The notes under the pieces: model-generated
The model's input: the letters and a program-made list of their open reading frames with translations, nothing else
Database searches by the model: none
What the model was told of the DNA's origin: nothing
Shown: in pieces, positions 60,601-63,858 of the stretch
Position numbering within the stretch: position 1 is the first letter of the stretch
Layout: each line of letters starts with the position of its first letter
NCBI RefSeq assembly: GCF_000003815.2
Contig: NC_049986.1
Location: forward strand, 13,511,805 to 13,575,804
From: Branchiostoma floridae
Lineage: Eukaryota > Chordata > Leptocardii > Amphioxiformes > Branchiostomatidae
DNA length: 64,000 bases
Direction of reading: 5' to 3'
Position numbers and translations under genes: made by a program

Positions 60601-62188
60601 AGACGGCATCAGCTTCCTGGACTACGAGGCAGGGATGGAGGAGATCTTCGGCTCACTCAACTCCCTCAAGATCGAGATCGAGCAGATGAAGGCACCACTG
60701 GGCACACGGGACAATCCAGCCAGAACATGCAAAGACTTGTACATGTGTCACAAGACCTTCCCAGATGGTCAGTGCAGAGAAACAAAATAGCACTTTTCAT
60801 AGGAAACACTTTTTGTGGTGTGCGCAGTTGTAGGGCTGTGTCTTGGGCTTGGTATGGTTTCCATCTATCAGTATATTGCTATGACAGTTTGTGCCTACAA
60901 TCTCCGATAGTTCATTCATTCCTGCATTTGTTGGTATGTTTTTCCTCAGGTATGTACTGGATTGATCCTAACCAGGGCTGCTCTAAGGACGCCATCCAGG
61001 TGTTCTGTAACCTCACAGCGGGAGGAGAGACGTGTGTGGAGCCAGACGAGATGCGCAAATCGGTTGGACTTCCCGTTTTTCTTTGTTGTTTGTTCATTTC
61101 CACGTAGCATAGGGAAAAGAGTAGGGCATAAGTTAAGGAAAAATACCACTCAAGGTTTTGTTTATTTCTCCTGATCTTTTGAAAATATTGAAATTGAAAG
61201 CTATGATATAATATGTAATATGTGATTAATATTATTTCTCCTGCTGTGCACAGCATCGAATGGCAACGTGGAAAGACGAAAATCCAAAGGATTGGTTCAG
61301 CGACTACATAAGAGGGTTCCCCGTGAGTAATTCTTGTTTGATGAGATTGATTATATAACAGACAAATGTTAGGGCCATACACTTCAAAGCATGTAATGTA
61401 GGTGTGTAAGTACAGTATTTATCAACCTCTGTGTGTGTTTGTGCGTCTGCATTCATAGATTAAGGAAGATGAATATAGGTACCAGGGTAGATAGTTCTAT
61501 CATTTAGAGAAGACTTGCATTAGAATGTGTCCTGATGTGAGGAAAATCATAGGTTTTACTTACCAGTAGTTGAACAGAAGTCAGCTGACTCATTCTAAGC
61601 TGGCATGCCTAACAACTGATTCATCACTGAGACCTGCAAATATAGGTCTGAATTTGATCATAAATTTTGCATATTTTTTTCCAGATCTCCTACACAAGGG
61701 TGGGTGTTGTACAGTTGACCTTCTTGAGGCTTCTGCACGCCAAGGCAACGCAGAACTTCACCTACTATTGTTCCAACTCCATCGCGTGGTACGACTCGAA
61801 GACTGGCCGCCACAGCAAGGCCATCATGCTGCAAGGCAACAACGATATCGAATACGCGTGGGACAGCAAAACCAAGCCCAATGTAATTTCTGATGGCTGC
61901 AAAGTAAGTTGGACTCAATTTGATTCAAAATACAATATTCTGTGTGTGTAGTTTCTTTGTCTGTATTTCTAAACACAGATGGTTTAGAGAATTATAGTTT
62001 GTGTGTGTATAACAGGTAGTGATATCTTCTGTTGTTTTTCTCTACAGGACCGGGAATACGGCAAGACAGTTTTCGAAATCACAACAGCGAAAATGTTTGA
62101 GCTGCCAATTACAGACTTAAAGGTTGTGGACATCGGAAAGGCAGACCAGAGGTTCGGCTTCGAAGTGGGACCCATATGTTTCAGCTAA
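5812..62188 (+). CDS. COL5A1/COL11A1-like: Clade B fibrillar procollagen alpha chain (type V/XI-like), 5' end outside window
   Basis: Sixty exons, listed separately as W1 to W60, give one open frame of 5,258 coding bases with all exons joined (about 1,751 residues, or about 1,649 with one exon per tandem pair). Domain order seen: TSPN domain, short variable region, minor helix of about 17 triplets, N-telopeptide, main Gly-X-Y helix, KTKR processing site, COLFI C-propeptide. This order and the residue match to vertebrate alpha1(V)/alpha1(XI) define clade B. Family knowledge: the chains trimerise through the C-propeptide in the ER, are secreted, and nucleate or limit the diameter of heterotypic collagen fibrils; the TSPN domain is retained on the fibril surface. 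All exons from W4 to W56 begin in phase 0, so any can be skipped in frame. Signal peptide, start codon and promoter are not visible. Odd points are the five exon doublets and a cysteine pair in the N-telopeptide. The V versus XI distinction does not apply to a pre-duplication invertebrate gene. Confidence 0.95.
6359..6578 (+). CDS. Exon W2: TSPN domain, core
   Basis: Acceptor gattgcag, donor gtgagt, 220 bp. The peptide contains [13 protein letters not shown] and [19 protein letters not shown], the beta-strand core of the laminin-G-like fold, and ends NVADG plus a split Gln codon completed in W3. The frame is continuous with W1. Confidence 0.93.
6579..9473. other. Intron between W2 and W3 (2.9 kb)
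   Basis: Holds a short tandem repeat at 6902-6948. Otherwise no coding potential, RNA gene or recognisable transposon was seen. Confidence 0.8.
6902..6948. repeat. Tandem repeat, about 2.7 copies of an 18-bp unit
   Basis: Unit close to ATTTGACATAACGATGAC, the last copy incomplete. Confidence 0.85.
9474..9651 (+). CDS. Exon W3: TSPN domain, third part
   Basis: Acceptor atctcag, donor gtgagt, 178 bp. It begins by completing Gln, then WHRIAFSVQ (vertebrate WHRVAISVE), IMDCDTEKE with the second conserved Cys, and ends NVAFE in phase 0. All later exons down to W56 start in phase 0. Confidence 0.93.
9940..10260 (+). promoter_or_regulatory. CpG-rich patch with CRE, TATA-like and YY1-like motifs
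   Basis: In an AT-rich intron this stretch has many CpGs (ACGCCGCGG and GGCGAACGGGCGCG near 9945-9975), a CRE-like TGACGTAA near 10183, a TATA-like GATATAAAAATGG at 10210-10222, and two YY1-like AAAATGGCGG/AAAATGGCTG cores at 10216-10234. That cluster resembles a start-site region. It could be an alternative internal promoter, an enhancer, or part of an old repeat (CCGGTA boxes flank it at about 9780, 10003 and 10610). No transcript evidence is available. Confidence 0.35.
11690..11930. mobile_element. Foldback MITE (about 240 bp)
   Basis: The left end TTAAGGTGGTACTTG and an inner ACTGGTGC are matched in inverted orientation by CACCAGTGTCCCAAGT and TACCACCTTTAG at the right end. The centre is AT-rich and non-coding. 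Family unknown. Confidence 0.5.
12370..12498. repeat. Foldback element with 20-bp near-terminal arms
   Basis: AGCCTGGAATCCAGCCGTAT at the left is the exact reverse complement of the right end at 12479-12498. Inner segments also pair: GCTTTGGT with ACCAAAGC, and TTCCTGCCAATACGA with TCGTATTGGCAGGAA. The whole 129 bp could form a long hairpin, typical of a small foldback transposon. Confidence 0.75.
14104..14310. mobile_element. MITE with about 50-bp terminal inverted repeats
   Basis: The left end TAACGCTAGTGCACCTTTAT continues through a GGGTAACCT block to TTGTACCT. The right end, reverse complemented, reads TAACGCTAGTTCACCTTTAT with the same blocks. The outermost TA could be a TA target duplication, which would suggest the Tc1/mariner superfamily. 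Length 207 bp, non-coding centre. Confidence 0.75.
14546..14773. repeat. Tandem duplication, two copies of a 117-bp unit
   Basis: Copies start at 14546 and 14663. Both begin AAATTAGCTTGGTAACAGAT and end GATAAGCTGACTTTGATCTT, with scattered mismatches between. Confidence 0.85.
18105..18118. promoter_or_regulatory. Perfect palindromic RFX X-box motif
   Basis: GTTGCCATGGCAAC is the full palindromic RFX consensus. A near-perfect copy (last base T) lies at 20348-20361 and a degraded one near 20236. RFX proteins bind fibrillar collagen promoters in vertebrates (known for COL1A2). Use here is inference. Confidence 0.45.
18499..18983. mobile_element. pogo/Tigger-like non-autonomous DNA transposon (485 bp)
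   Basis: The left end CAGTCAAACCTGCCC and the reverse-complemented right end GAGTCAACCCTGCCC are near-identical, followed in both by GACCACC. TA dinucleotides flank both sides (18497-18498, 18984-18985). The interior carries many CGACCACC-type subrepeats near both ends. No transposase ORF is present. TA target plus CAGT ends is the Tc1/mariner-pogo signature. Confidence 0.75.
22264..22322. repeat. Direct repeat, 26 bp at 33-bp period
   Basis: CACAAGATGAAGAACTATTT plus six further bases occurs identically at 22264-22289 and 22297-22322. Confidence 0.9.
22662..22968. mobile_element. hAT-like MITE with target-site duplication (307 bp)
   Basis: The element starts CAGGGTTCT and ends AGAACCCTG. 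A subterminal block (ACTATGCTAAAATAAGG at the left, CACTACGCTAAAATAAA at the right) is a direct repeat. Flanks GTCTGTATG (22653-22661) and GTCTGTGTG (22969-22977) differ at one base and fit an 8-bp hAT duplication. No coding capacity. Confidence 0.75.
25014..25193 (+). CDS. Exon W4: end of TSPN domain and start of variable region
   Basis: Acceptor ctcctcag, donor gtacgt, 180 bp. It starts [19 protein letters not shown] and reaches [11 protein letters not shown], supplying the third and fourth TSPN cysteines and a possible N-glycosylation site (NGT). The tail is Asp/Asn/Phe-rich ([16 protein letters not shown]), an acidic remnant of the variable region. Confidence 0.92.
25332..25376 (+). CDS. 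Exon W5: variable region
   Basis: Acceptor ttcttgcag, donor gtaaga, 45 bp, encoding [15 protein letters not shown]. Acidic and non-collagenous; in frame between W4 and W6. Confidence 0.75.
25377..28539. other. Intron between W5 and W6 (3.2 kb)
   Basis: No coding exon, RNA gene or clear transposon recognised. An additional variable-region exon cannot be excluded because that region is poorly conserved. Confidence 0.6.
28540..28578 (+). CDS. Exon W6: start of collagenous segment
   Basis: Acceptor tttccag, donor gtaagt, 39 bp, encoding [13 protein letters not shown]. Vertebrate clade B chains have a similar [12 protein letters not shown] element as I recall it, which supports the exon. Confidence 0.85.
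28728..28769 (+). CDS. Exon W7: minor helix start
   Basis: Acceptor tttttcag, donor gtaagt, 42 bp, encoding [14 protein letters not shown]. The GMF/GML start matches the vertebrate GMLVEGPPGP element. Confidence 0.88.
28770..29343. other. Intron between W7 and W8
   Basis: Carries an open frame (28880-29281) with no family resemblance and no splice context, so judged non-coding. Nothing else seen. Confidence 0.7.
29344..29406 (+). CDS. Exon W8: minor helix
   Basis: Acceptor tctccacag, donor gtaggc, 63 bp, seven Gly-X-Y triplets starting [16 protein letters not shown]. Confidence 0.92.
29407..29924. other. Intron between W8 and W9
   Basis: 518 bp of AT-rich sequence; no feature recognised. 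Confidence 0.75.
29925..29999 (+). CDS. Exon W9: end of minor helix
   Basis: Acceptor tctgtag, donor gtaagt, 75 bp. Contains [19 protein letters not shown]; vertebrate alpha1(V) has [19 protein letters not shown] at this place, marking the exit from the minor helix. Confidence 0.94.
30135..30146. repeat. Target-site duplication, left copy
   Basis: CAATGGTTATAC, identical to 31286-31297, bracketing the LINE insertion. Confidence 0.85.
30147..31285 (-). mobile_element. 5'-truncated non-LTR retrotransposon (LINE, RTE/BovB-like?) with intact RT fragment
   Basis: On the minus strand an uninterrupted frame of about 376 codons encodes the C-terminal two thirds of a reverse transcriptase. Visible motifs in order: [10 protein letters not shown] (motif A), [14 protein letters not shown] (motif B), FADDIDLLA (catalytic motif C), a TEKSKV segment (motif D), FTYLGGTI (motif E), LYGCETWTL, and a basic [13 protein letters not shown] tail. 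The endonuclease and the RT N-terminus are missing, as in 5' truncation during target-primed reverse transcription. Only 8 bp, part of a short GTAG repeat, lie between the stop codon (30155-30157) and the duplicated target, which fits the very short 3' tails of RTE-like elements. The intact frame and perfect 12-bp duplication indicate a recent insertion. It is antisense to the host gene and not expected to be functional. Clade assignment is tentative. Confidence 0.9.
31286..31297. repeat. Target-site duplication, right copy
   Basis: Exact copy of 30135-30146 immediately beyond the truncated 5' end of the LINE. Confidence 0.85.
32008..32106 (+). CDS. Exon W10: N-telopeptide, with two cysteines
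   Basis: Acceptor ttgacag, donor gtactc, 99 bp, phase 0 on both sides. The peptide begins [20 protein letters not shown] and ends [13 protein letters not shown]. It fills exactly the place of the vertebrate non-helical stretch (a FRFGGGGDAGSKGP element, then AQAILQQARLALRG as recalled): SKGP is shared and the C-terminal part is a similar Gln/Ala/Met helix. The Lys is a candidate telopeptide cross-link site. Two Cys seven residues apart are unusual here. It is easy to miss because it is not Gly-X-Y. Confidence 0.85.
32107..32609. other. Intron between W10 and W11
   Basis: 503 bp; no feature recognised. Confidence 0.75.
32610..32666 (+). CDS. Exon W11: start of the main triple helix
   Basis: Acceptor gttctag, donor gtaagt, 57 bp: Ile, then six triplets [18 protein letters not shown]. 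The vertebrate helix opens GPAGPMGLTGRPGPV, so the start is conserved with one triplet difference. Confidence 0.93.
32667..36010. other. Intron between W11 and W12 (3.3 kb)
   Basis: Holds a 77-bp near-perfect palindrome (32982-33058). Otherwise no exon, RNA gene or transposon recognised. Confidence 0.75.
32982..33058. repeat. 77-bp near-perfect palindrome
   Basis: Two 38-base arms flank a single central base (33020). The left arm begins CAATGAAGCCAGGAAAATAT; the right arm is its reverse complement except for one mismatch at the tenth base (37 of 38 paired). Function unknown: inverted duplication, small foldback element, or hairpin RNA. Confidence 0.95.
36011..36064 (+). CDS. Exon W12: main helix
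   Basis: 54 bp, donor gtgagt: [18 protein letters not shown]. Confidence 0.94.
36455..36508 (+). CDS. Exon W13: main helix
   Basis: 54 bp, acceptor aattacag, donor gtgagt: [18 protein letters not shown]. Confidence 0.95.
36820..36927 (+). CDS. Exon W14: main helix with N-terminal cross-link lysine
   Basis: 108 bp. Contains [18 protein letters not shown]. The Lys of GQKGNR is helix residue 87 counting from W11. It corresponds to the GEKGHR cross-link lysine of vertebrate type V/XI (about residue 84) and of type I (87). Confidence 0.95.
37114..37167 (+). CDS. Exon W15: main helix
   Basis: 54 bp: [18 protein letters not shown]. The donor is gtgtcc, weaker than its neighbours. Confidence 0.93.
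37452..37496 (+). CDS. Exon W16: main helix
   Basis: 45 bp: [15 protein letters not shown], close to vertebrate GDDGEVGPRGLPGEP. Confidence 0.94.
37948..38046 (+). CDS. Exon W17: main helix
   Basis: 99 bp, 11 triplets from [19 protein letters not shown] to GGMKGAT. Confidence 0.95.
38374..38472 (+). CDS. Exon W18: main helix
   Basis: 99 bp, 11 triplets from [19 protein letters not shown] to GAVGPPGLT. Confidence 0.95.
38823..38876 (+). CDS. Exon W19: main helix
   Basis: 54 bp: [18 protein letters not shown], matching vertebrate GPLGKPGLPGMPGADGPP. Confidence 0.96.
39035..39795. mobile_element. Composite repeat with tRNA-like segment and duplicated units
   Basis: Direct repeats of AGAAAGGCAACATTTT lie at 39035 and 39115. 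ATGTGGGCGAAG at 39066 is exactly inverted as CTTCGCCCACAT at 39781. Two copies of a unit of about 125 bp occur at 39470 and 39620, ending CAGCTTCCATTTTTTCTGA plus a TTGG box. On the minus strand TGGCTCAGTGG (39220-39230) and GGGATCGAATCCG (39177-39189) look like pol III A and B boxes of a tRNA-derived SINE or degenerate tRNA. The CpG content is higher than in the surrounding intron. Confidence 0.55.
40027..40125 (+). CDS. Exon W20: main helix
   Basis: 99 bp. [13 protein letters not shown] and [15 protein letters not shown] are nearly vertebrate (GHPGKEGPPGEKG, GPQGPIGYPGPRGVK). Confidence 0.96.
40480..40524 (+). CDS. Exon W21: main helix
   Basis: 45 bp: [15 protein letters not shown]. Confidence 0.95.
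40805..40858 (+). CDS. Exon W22: main helix
   Basis: 54 bp: [18 protein letters not shown], nearly identical to vertebrate alpha1(V)/(XI). Confidence 0.96.
41082..41135 (+). CDS. Exon W23: main helix
   Basis: 54 bp: [18 protein letters not shown]. Confidence 0.95.
41556..41609 (+). CDS. Exon W24: main helix
   Basis: 54 bp: [18 protein letters not shown]. Confidence 0.96.
41976..42029 (+). CDS. Exon W25: main helix
   Basis: 54 bp: [18 protein letters not shown] (vertebrate [18 protein letters not shown]). Confidence 0.96.
42996..43049 (+). CDS. Exon W26: main helix, doublet 1, first copy
   Basis: 54 bp, acceptor acttttag, donor gtaaca: [18 protein letters not shown]. Net charge about +3. 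It is separated from W27 by only 68 bp. The single vertebrate counterpart is GSIGFPGFPGANGEKGGR. Confidence 0.93.
43118..43171 (+). CDS. Exon W27: main helix, doublet 1, second copy
   Basis: 54 bp, acceptor caatcag, donor gtaatt: [18 protein letters not shown]. 11 of 18 residues equal W26. Net charge about +6 with no acidic residue. Probably used instead of W26 rather than with it (inference from helix length and intron size). Confidence 0.92.
43172..44981. other. Intron between W27 and W28 (1.8 kb)
   Basis: Contains one exon-like open segment, 44847-44897, bounded by AG and GT but not Gly-X-Y (discussed under rejected). Otherwise no feature recognised. Confidence 0.7.
44982..45026 (+). CDS. 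Exon W28: main helix, strongly basic
   Basis: 45 bp: [15 protein letters not shown], five basic and no acidic residues. Vertebrate counterpart GTPGKPGPRGQRGPT begins the segment known to bind heparin in alpha1(V). Confidence 0.95.
45410..45509. repeat. Imperfect tandem repeat, two copies of about 51 bp
   Basis: Both copies start CATGGCTACTGTTT (45410 and 45461) and share a TAGnCACCTTAnAnGAC segment. Confidence 0.65.
45782..45835 (+). CDS. Exon W29: main helix, doublet 2, first copy
   Basis: 54 bp, donor gtagag: [18 protein letters not shown]. Intron to W30 is 63 bp. The single vertebrate counterpart is GPRGERGPRGITGKPGPK in the heparin-binding segment. Confidence 0.93.
45899..45952 (+). CDS. 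Exon W30: main helix, doublet 2, second copy
   Basis: 54 bp, acceptor tcttccag, donor gtagaa: [18 protein letters not shown], 12 of 18 residues equal to W29 and one more basic residue. Likely mutually exclusive with W29. Confidence 0.92.
46765..46809 (+). CDS. Exon W31: main helix
   Basis: 45 bp: [15 protein letters not shown] (vertebrate [15 protein letters not shown]). Confidence 0.95.
47052..47105 (+). CDS. Exon W32: main helix
   Basis: 54 bp: [18 protein letters not shown]. Confidence 0.96.
47332..47385 (+). CDS. Exon W33: main helix
   Basis: 54 bp: [18 protein letters not shown] (vertebrate GPPGKDGLPGHPGQRGET). Confidence 0.96.
47879..47932 (+). CDS. Exon W34: main helix
   Basis: 54 bp: [18 protein letters not shown] (vertebrate [18 protein letters not shown]). 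Confidence 0.96.
48847..48954 (+). CDS. Exon W35: main helix, doublet 3, first copy
   Basis: 108 bp, acceptor cccgtag, donor gtaacc. Opens [18 protein letters not shown] and closes GPSGKDGGK. 28 of 36 residues equal W36, an unmistakable exon duplication. Intron to W36 is 149 bp. Confidence 0.95.
49104..49211 (+). CDS. Exon W36: main helix, doublet 3, second copy
   Basis: 108 bp, acceptor cctcacag, donor gtatgt. Opens [18 protein letters not shown] and closes GTEGKDGER. The vertebrate chain has one 36-residue unit here, ending in a GEQGLPG block then GKEGTK; the GEQGLPG of W36 matches it better than the GEPGLPG of W35. Confidence 0.95.
49472..49692. mobile_element. hAT-like MITE (221 bp)
   Basis: Perfect 16-bp terminal inverted repeat CAGGGTTGTAGCCAGC. 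Flanks GTTTGGGT (49464-49471) and GTTTTGGT (49693-49700) differ at one base, fitting an 8-bp hAT target duplication. No coding capacity. Ends resemble those of the element at 22662. Confidence 0.8.
49901..49974. repeat. 74-bp intron sequence repeated exactly at 51651-51724
   Basis: Begins AGAGATGCAAATTATGCTAC. Every base matches the copy 1,750 bp downstream, so the copying is recent or corrected by conversion. Confidence 0.95.
50238..50327 (+). CDS. Exon W37: main helix
   Basis: 90 bp, ten triplets. Contains [18 protein letters not shown] (vertebrate GPPGLRGFPGDRGLPGPV). Confidence 0.96.
50566..50619 (+). CDS. Exon W38: main helix
   Basis: 54 bp: [18 protein letters not shown]. Confidence 0.95.
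50832..51047 (+). CDS. Exon W39: main helix, 216-bp fused exon
   Basis: 24 triplets, GC-rich. Contains [19 protein letters not shown] and [19 protein letters not shown], closing GEPGDK. Same length as the corresponding vertebrate block. Confidence 0.96.
51382..51469. repeat. Duplicated intron block A (copy at 51723-51810)
   Basis: 88 bp starting AACCATGAAAGGTTTAG and ending TTTACCATAT. 84 of 88 bases match the copy that abuts the W40 acceptor. Confidence 0.93.
51631..51645 (+). repeat. Decoy copy of the W40 splice acceptor
   Basis: TTGACAGGGTGACAT repeats exactly the intron end and first eight bases of exon W40 (51812-51826). Reading from the decoy acceptor (AG at 51636-51637) gives 18 codons and then a stop, so it is not a helix exon. 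Confidence 0.8.
51651..51810. repeat. Second copies of the 74-bp and 88-bp intron repeats
   Basis: 51651-51724 repeats 49901-49974 without mismatch; 51723-51810 repeats 51382-51469 with four mismatches. They are joined head to tail directly upstream of exon W40. Confidence 0.93.
51819..51926 (+). CDS. Exon W40: main helix
   Basis: 108 bp, acceptor attgacag, donor gtaagt. Opens [16 protein letters not shown] and closes GPIGRPGPA (vertebrate GPIGQPGPS). Confidence 0.96.
51972..52131. mobile_element. Small MITE with TACTGT/ACAGTA ends
   Basis: Starts TACTGTAAATG and ends GCAAACAGTA, with TTTAATTTCGCGG-type internal repeats (TTAATTTCG, TTTTAAATTCG, TTTTAAGTTCG) and locally high CpG. This resembles a repeat type common in invertebrate genomes; family assignment is a guess. 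Confidence 0.5.
52536..52697 (+). CDS. Exon W41: main helix
   Basis: 162 bp, 18 triplets. Contains [19 protein letters not shown] and [19 protein letters not shown], close to the vertebrate block ([19 protein letters not shown]). Donor gtgggt. Confidence 0.96.
52938..52991 (+). CDS. Exon W42: main helix
   Basis: 54 bp: [18 protein letters not shown]. Confidence 0.95.
53002..53120. repeat. Imperfect direct repeat, 77-bp period
   Basis: GTATGCAGCTTCTTGGCTTG and a following CGTCACCAAAAAAAGTTCT recur with two mismatches at 53079-53120, just inside the intron after W42. Confidence 0.85.
53479..53586 (+). CDS. Exon W43: main helix
   Basis: 108 bp. Opens [19 protein letters not shown] and closes GLPGDAGGP. 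Confidence 0.96.
53909..54016 (+). CDS. Exon W44: main helix
   Basis: 108 bp. Opens [16 protein letters not shown] and closes GEDGPKGDP. Confidence 0.96.
54337..54390 (+). CDS. Exon W45: main helix
   Basis: 54 bp: [18 protein letters not shown]. Confidence 0.95.
54783..54998 (+). CDS. Exon W46: main helix, 216-bp fused exon
   Basis: 24 triplets, opens [16 protein letters not shown] and closes GQAGPVGPP. Same length as the vertebrate GQDG...GPIGPQ block. Confidence 0.96.
55229..55282 (+). CDS. Exon W47: main helix
   Basis: 54 bp: [18 protein letters not shown] (vertebrate [18 protein letters not shown]). Confidence 0.96.
55630..55737 (+). CDS. Exon W48: main helix with C-terminal cross-link lysine
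   Basis: 108 bp, closing [12 protein letters not shown]. The final Lys, followed by GHP in W49, is the counterpart of the helical cross-link lysine near residue 924 in type V/XI. It lies 840 residues from the W14 lysine only if one exon of each of doublets 1 to 3 is used. Confidence 0.96.
56094..56201 (+). CDS. Exon W49: main helix
   Basis: 108 bp. Opens [19 protein letters not shown] and contains [10 protein letters not shown], almost the vertebrate [16 protein letters not shown] and GDRGLPGPQG. Confidence 0.97.
57183..57236 (+). CDS. Exon W50: main helix, doublet 4, first copy
   Basis: 54 bp, acceptor actttag, donor gtgagt: [18 protein letters not shown]. Intron to W51 is 59 bp. The vertebrate chain has one 54-bp unit here (GITGPSGPIGPPGPPGLP). 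Confidence 0.92.
57296..57349 (+). CDS. Exon W51: main helix, doublet 4, second copy
   Basis: 54 bp, acceptor tctgtacag, donor gtaagt: [18 protein letters not shown]. 9 of 18 residues match W50, six being the obligatory glycines, so common origin is inferred from position and length. Confidence 0.92.
57659..57690. repeat. ATG/GAT trinucleotide microsatellite
   Basis: About ten perfect GAT units in the intron after W51. Confidence 0.95.
58685..58720 (+). CDS. Exon W52: main helix, doublet 5, first copy
   Basis: 36 bp, acceptor accatcag, donor gtatgt: [12 protein letters not shown], charge +3. Intron to W53 is 53 bp, the shortest in the gene. The vertebrate chain has one 12-residue unit (GPPGPKGAKGSS). 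Confidence 0.9.
58774..58809 (+). CDS. Exon W53: main helix, doublet 5, second copy
   Basis: 36 bp, acceptor tgtatatag, donor gtatgt: [12 protein letters not shown], charge +1. 6 of 12 residues equal W52. It is the closer match to the vertebrate unit. Confidence 0.9.
58861..59244. repeat. Foldback repeat with about 70-bp arms
   Basis: Left arm 58861-58930 (ATCATGGCACAGTGCTGAAG within) is inverted at 59168-59244 (CACTTCAGCACTGTGCCA within, with a short extra ACCACTGCC-type insertion). The spacer has its own inner inverted repeat (GACTACATGTGGTGCTG against GCTGCTTTACCGCACATAGTC). Probably a degraded foldback transposon. Confidence 0.75.
59750..59803 (+). CDS. Exon W54: main helix
   Basis: 54 bp: [18 protein letters not shown] (vertebrate GPTGPKGEAGHPGPPGPP). 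Confidence 0.96.
59804..60517. other. Introns flanking W55
   Basis: Two introns (352 and 338 bp) separated by exon W55. No feature recognised in either. Confidence 0.8.
60156..60179 (+). CDS. Exon W55: end of main helix
   Basis: 24 bp, acceptor gtttcag, donor gtgagt: GPPGGERT. The last clear helix triplet is GPP; vertebrate GPPGEVIQ at the same place. Confidence 0.9.
60518..60767 (+). CDS. Exon W56: C-telopeptide, processing site, start of C-propeptide
   Basis: 250 bp, acceptor ctgtgcag, donor gtcagt, ending one base into a Gly codon. [12 protein letters not shown] carries a furin-type basic site (KTKR), matching RTRR in alpha1(V). An acidic stretch follows, then [17 protein letters not shown], the trimerising coiled coil. 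CKDLYMC gives COLFI cysteines 1 and 2. Confidence 0.96.
60950..61062 (+). CDS. Exon W57: C-propeptide with calcium-site loop
   Basis: 113 bp, acceptor tcctcag. YWIDPNQGC is the Ca-binding loop with Cys 3; VFCNLTAGG holds Cys 4 and an N-glycosylation site; [11 protein letters not shown] holds Cys 5. The donor gttgga is weak, but the resulting W57/W58 join reproduces the vertebrate Cys-to-Trp spacing exactly (15 residues up to TW/SW). Confidence 0.93.
61254..61322 (+). CDS. Exon W58: C-propeptide
   Basis: 69 bp, acceptor tgcacag, donor gtgagt. [19 protein letters not shown] aligns with vertebrate SWPKENPGSWFSEFKRGKL. Confidence 0.95.
61323..61684. other. Intron between W58 and W59
   Basis: 362 bp, ending in a strong T-rich tract; nothing else recognised. 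Confidence 0.85.
61685..61903 (+). CDS. Exon W59: C-propeptide core
   Basis: 219 bp. [11 protein letters not shown], then QNFTYYC (the conserved N-glycosylation site and Cys 6), SIAWYD and SDGCK (Cys 7). Slightly shorter than vertebrate alpha1(V) at its start (SYTRVGVVQ against SYVDAEGNPVGVVQ). Confidence 0.97.
62048..62188 (+). CDS. Exon W60: C-propeptide end and stop
   Basis: 141 bp, acceptor tctacag, TAA stop at 62186-62188. [20 protein letters not shown] and the terminal [11 protein letters not shown] (Cys 8) are the COLFI hallmark. Eight cysteines in total means the chain could form homotrimers. Confidence 0.97.
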   Translation, partial: DREYGKTVFEITTAKMFELPITDLKVVDIGKADQRFGFEVGPICFS

Positions 62189-62246
62189 GGGGGAGGAGGA
62201 CCACCTAACCCAGGAACATGCAAATTTTCAGAAATATTGATGATCT

Positions 62247-62252
62247 AATAAA
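62247..62252 (+). terminator. Proximal polyadenylation signal
   Basis: AATAAA 59 bases after the stop codon. Use not proven. Confidence 0.5.
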
Positions 62253-63852
62253 AGGCTAAACAAAAGAAATTTTTATTACTGGAACCTTTTGGATACAAGC
62301 CTTTTTTTGATATGTTATGATAACATGCCCTAGTGAGAAAGAAACAGGGTGACGTAAGGAGAACATTAAAGCCCAGGATGGCCACTAACTAGTTTTGCCT
62401 TAACAACTATCCAGGACATTTTCAGGGACTTCCAGAATTCTTGGCTGCCCTGAGGACAAAAAAAATTCTCATGAGCCATACTGTTTCACCAGTTTTGGTG
62501 TCAAATATTGCAATTACATAAGTACGACCCTAAGCACAGCAATGGGTTTCATTGCTACAGTTGCCATCACTTGGTATATATGAACAGCTCCTGATATGAA
62601 TAATGAAACCTTCTGCTATGTTCAGGGCCAGAAACCCTTGGTGCTATATCAAACATTCTACCTGTAGCCTTTGACAGGCCTTGCTCAAGGCTATGAACAG
62701 TAAACCCAAGCAAAACCCTCGACAGGCCTGGTCTTAGGCTGTTTTCCTCAAAGTTGTCACTTGCCAAAAAAGCAGAGAAGTACTTCAGTGCTTGGCTTCA
62801 AGATAAATTGCCAAAGGTGCTATGAAACTGCAGGTACTTTGCCATTATGGAGAAAATTTGCATGTTACTGGCTTGAGTATGCAAATATTATTTTTGGCAT
62901 TTTGAGTAAGCATTTTATTACCAGGTAACATTTTATCTTTCAAACAGGTGCTATCTCTTCAAGTTATTATTTTGTAAGCATTTTTACCCAAGTTGAGAAC
63001 ATTTTGAAAATTTTAAATTTTGTACTTTCCTACTGTAAGTAAGGACATAATGCCCATAGATTTAGGTGCTAGAGAGGCTTTTTGTTTAAATAATAGATGT
63101 GTAAAACTGGCTAACTGGAACAACATATTAAAAATGTGGCACTGAAAAGTTTTTGTAAGCAATGTTTGGCTACTTCAAGTCTATATATAAATATATATAT
63201 ACTAGTTGCTAAGTTTTTGTATTCTAGTAGCTGGCTAAGGTGAATTTGTAACATGATCTATATGGCTAGTTGGTATTAGTTCAGTTCATATCCACATCTT
63301 ACCCCACCCTTCCCTTTGTTGCAAAGAGTTATGTTTGACCCTCTGGACATGTGTGCCCATTCACTTTGACCCAATGGCGACATCTGCTACGCTAGATGTT
63401 TTCCATTCTGGGGAACACTATCCAGTTTAACTTGGCAGTATTAGCCTTGTGCATGTGATGGTGCATGCAGGTGAATGGGAACATTTGTAAACAGGTGCCT
63501 CAGATTCGTTTCTTCCTGACTGGCTGTCTGTCCTTGGCTCTAAAACGACCTTGCCAACCAACATGACAGCCGTCATGGAACAAGTGAATCTGTCCTGCTT
63601 CCAGCTGAGGTCAAAGGTCACAGCCAATCCAAGTGAACTGTGGGAGAAACAAGATGTGTGCACTATCATCTTTTCACTTCCATCTGGTCTTCAGTTTGAG
63701 GGTGTTATATGGAGGGTGGTGTGCTTGTCTACTACAGGGTGCTACTTAGACAATAGACTGACCCACAAATAAACAGACAGCTGCATTGTATCTAGATATA
63801 GCTGTATTTTACTAAATCTCTACAAGTTTCTTTTTTATAGGAACACATTGCC

Positions 63853-63858
63853 AATAAA
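63853..63858 (+). terminator. Distal polyadenylation signal candidate
   Basis: AATAAA about 1.67 kb after the stop codon, which would give a long 3' UTR typical of collagen genes. Confidence 0.35.
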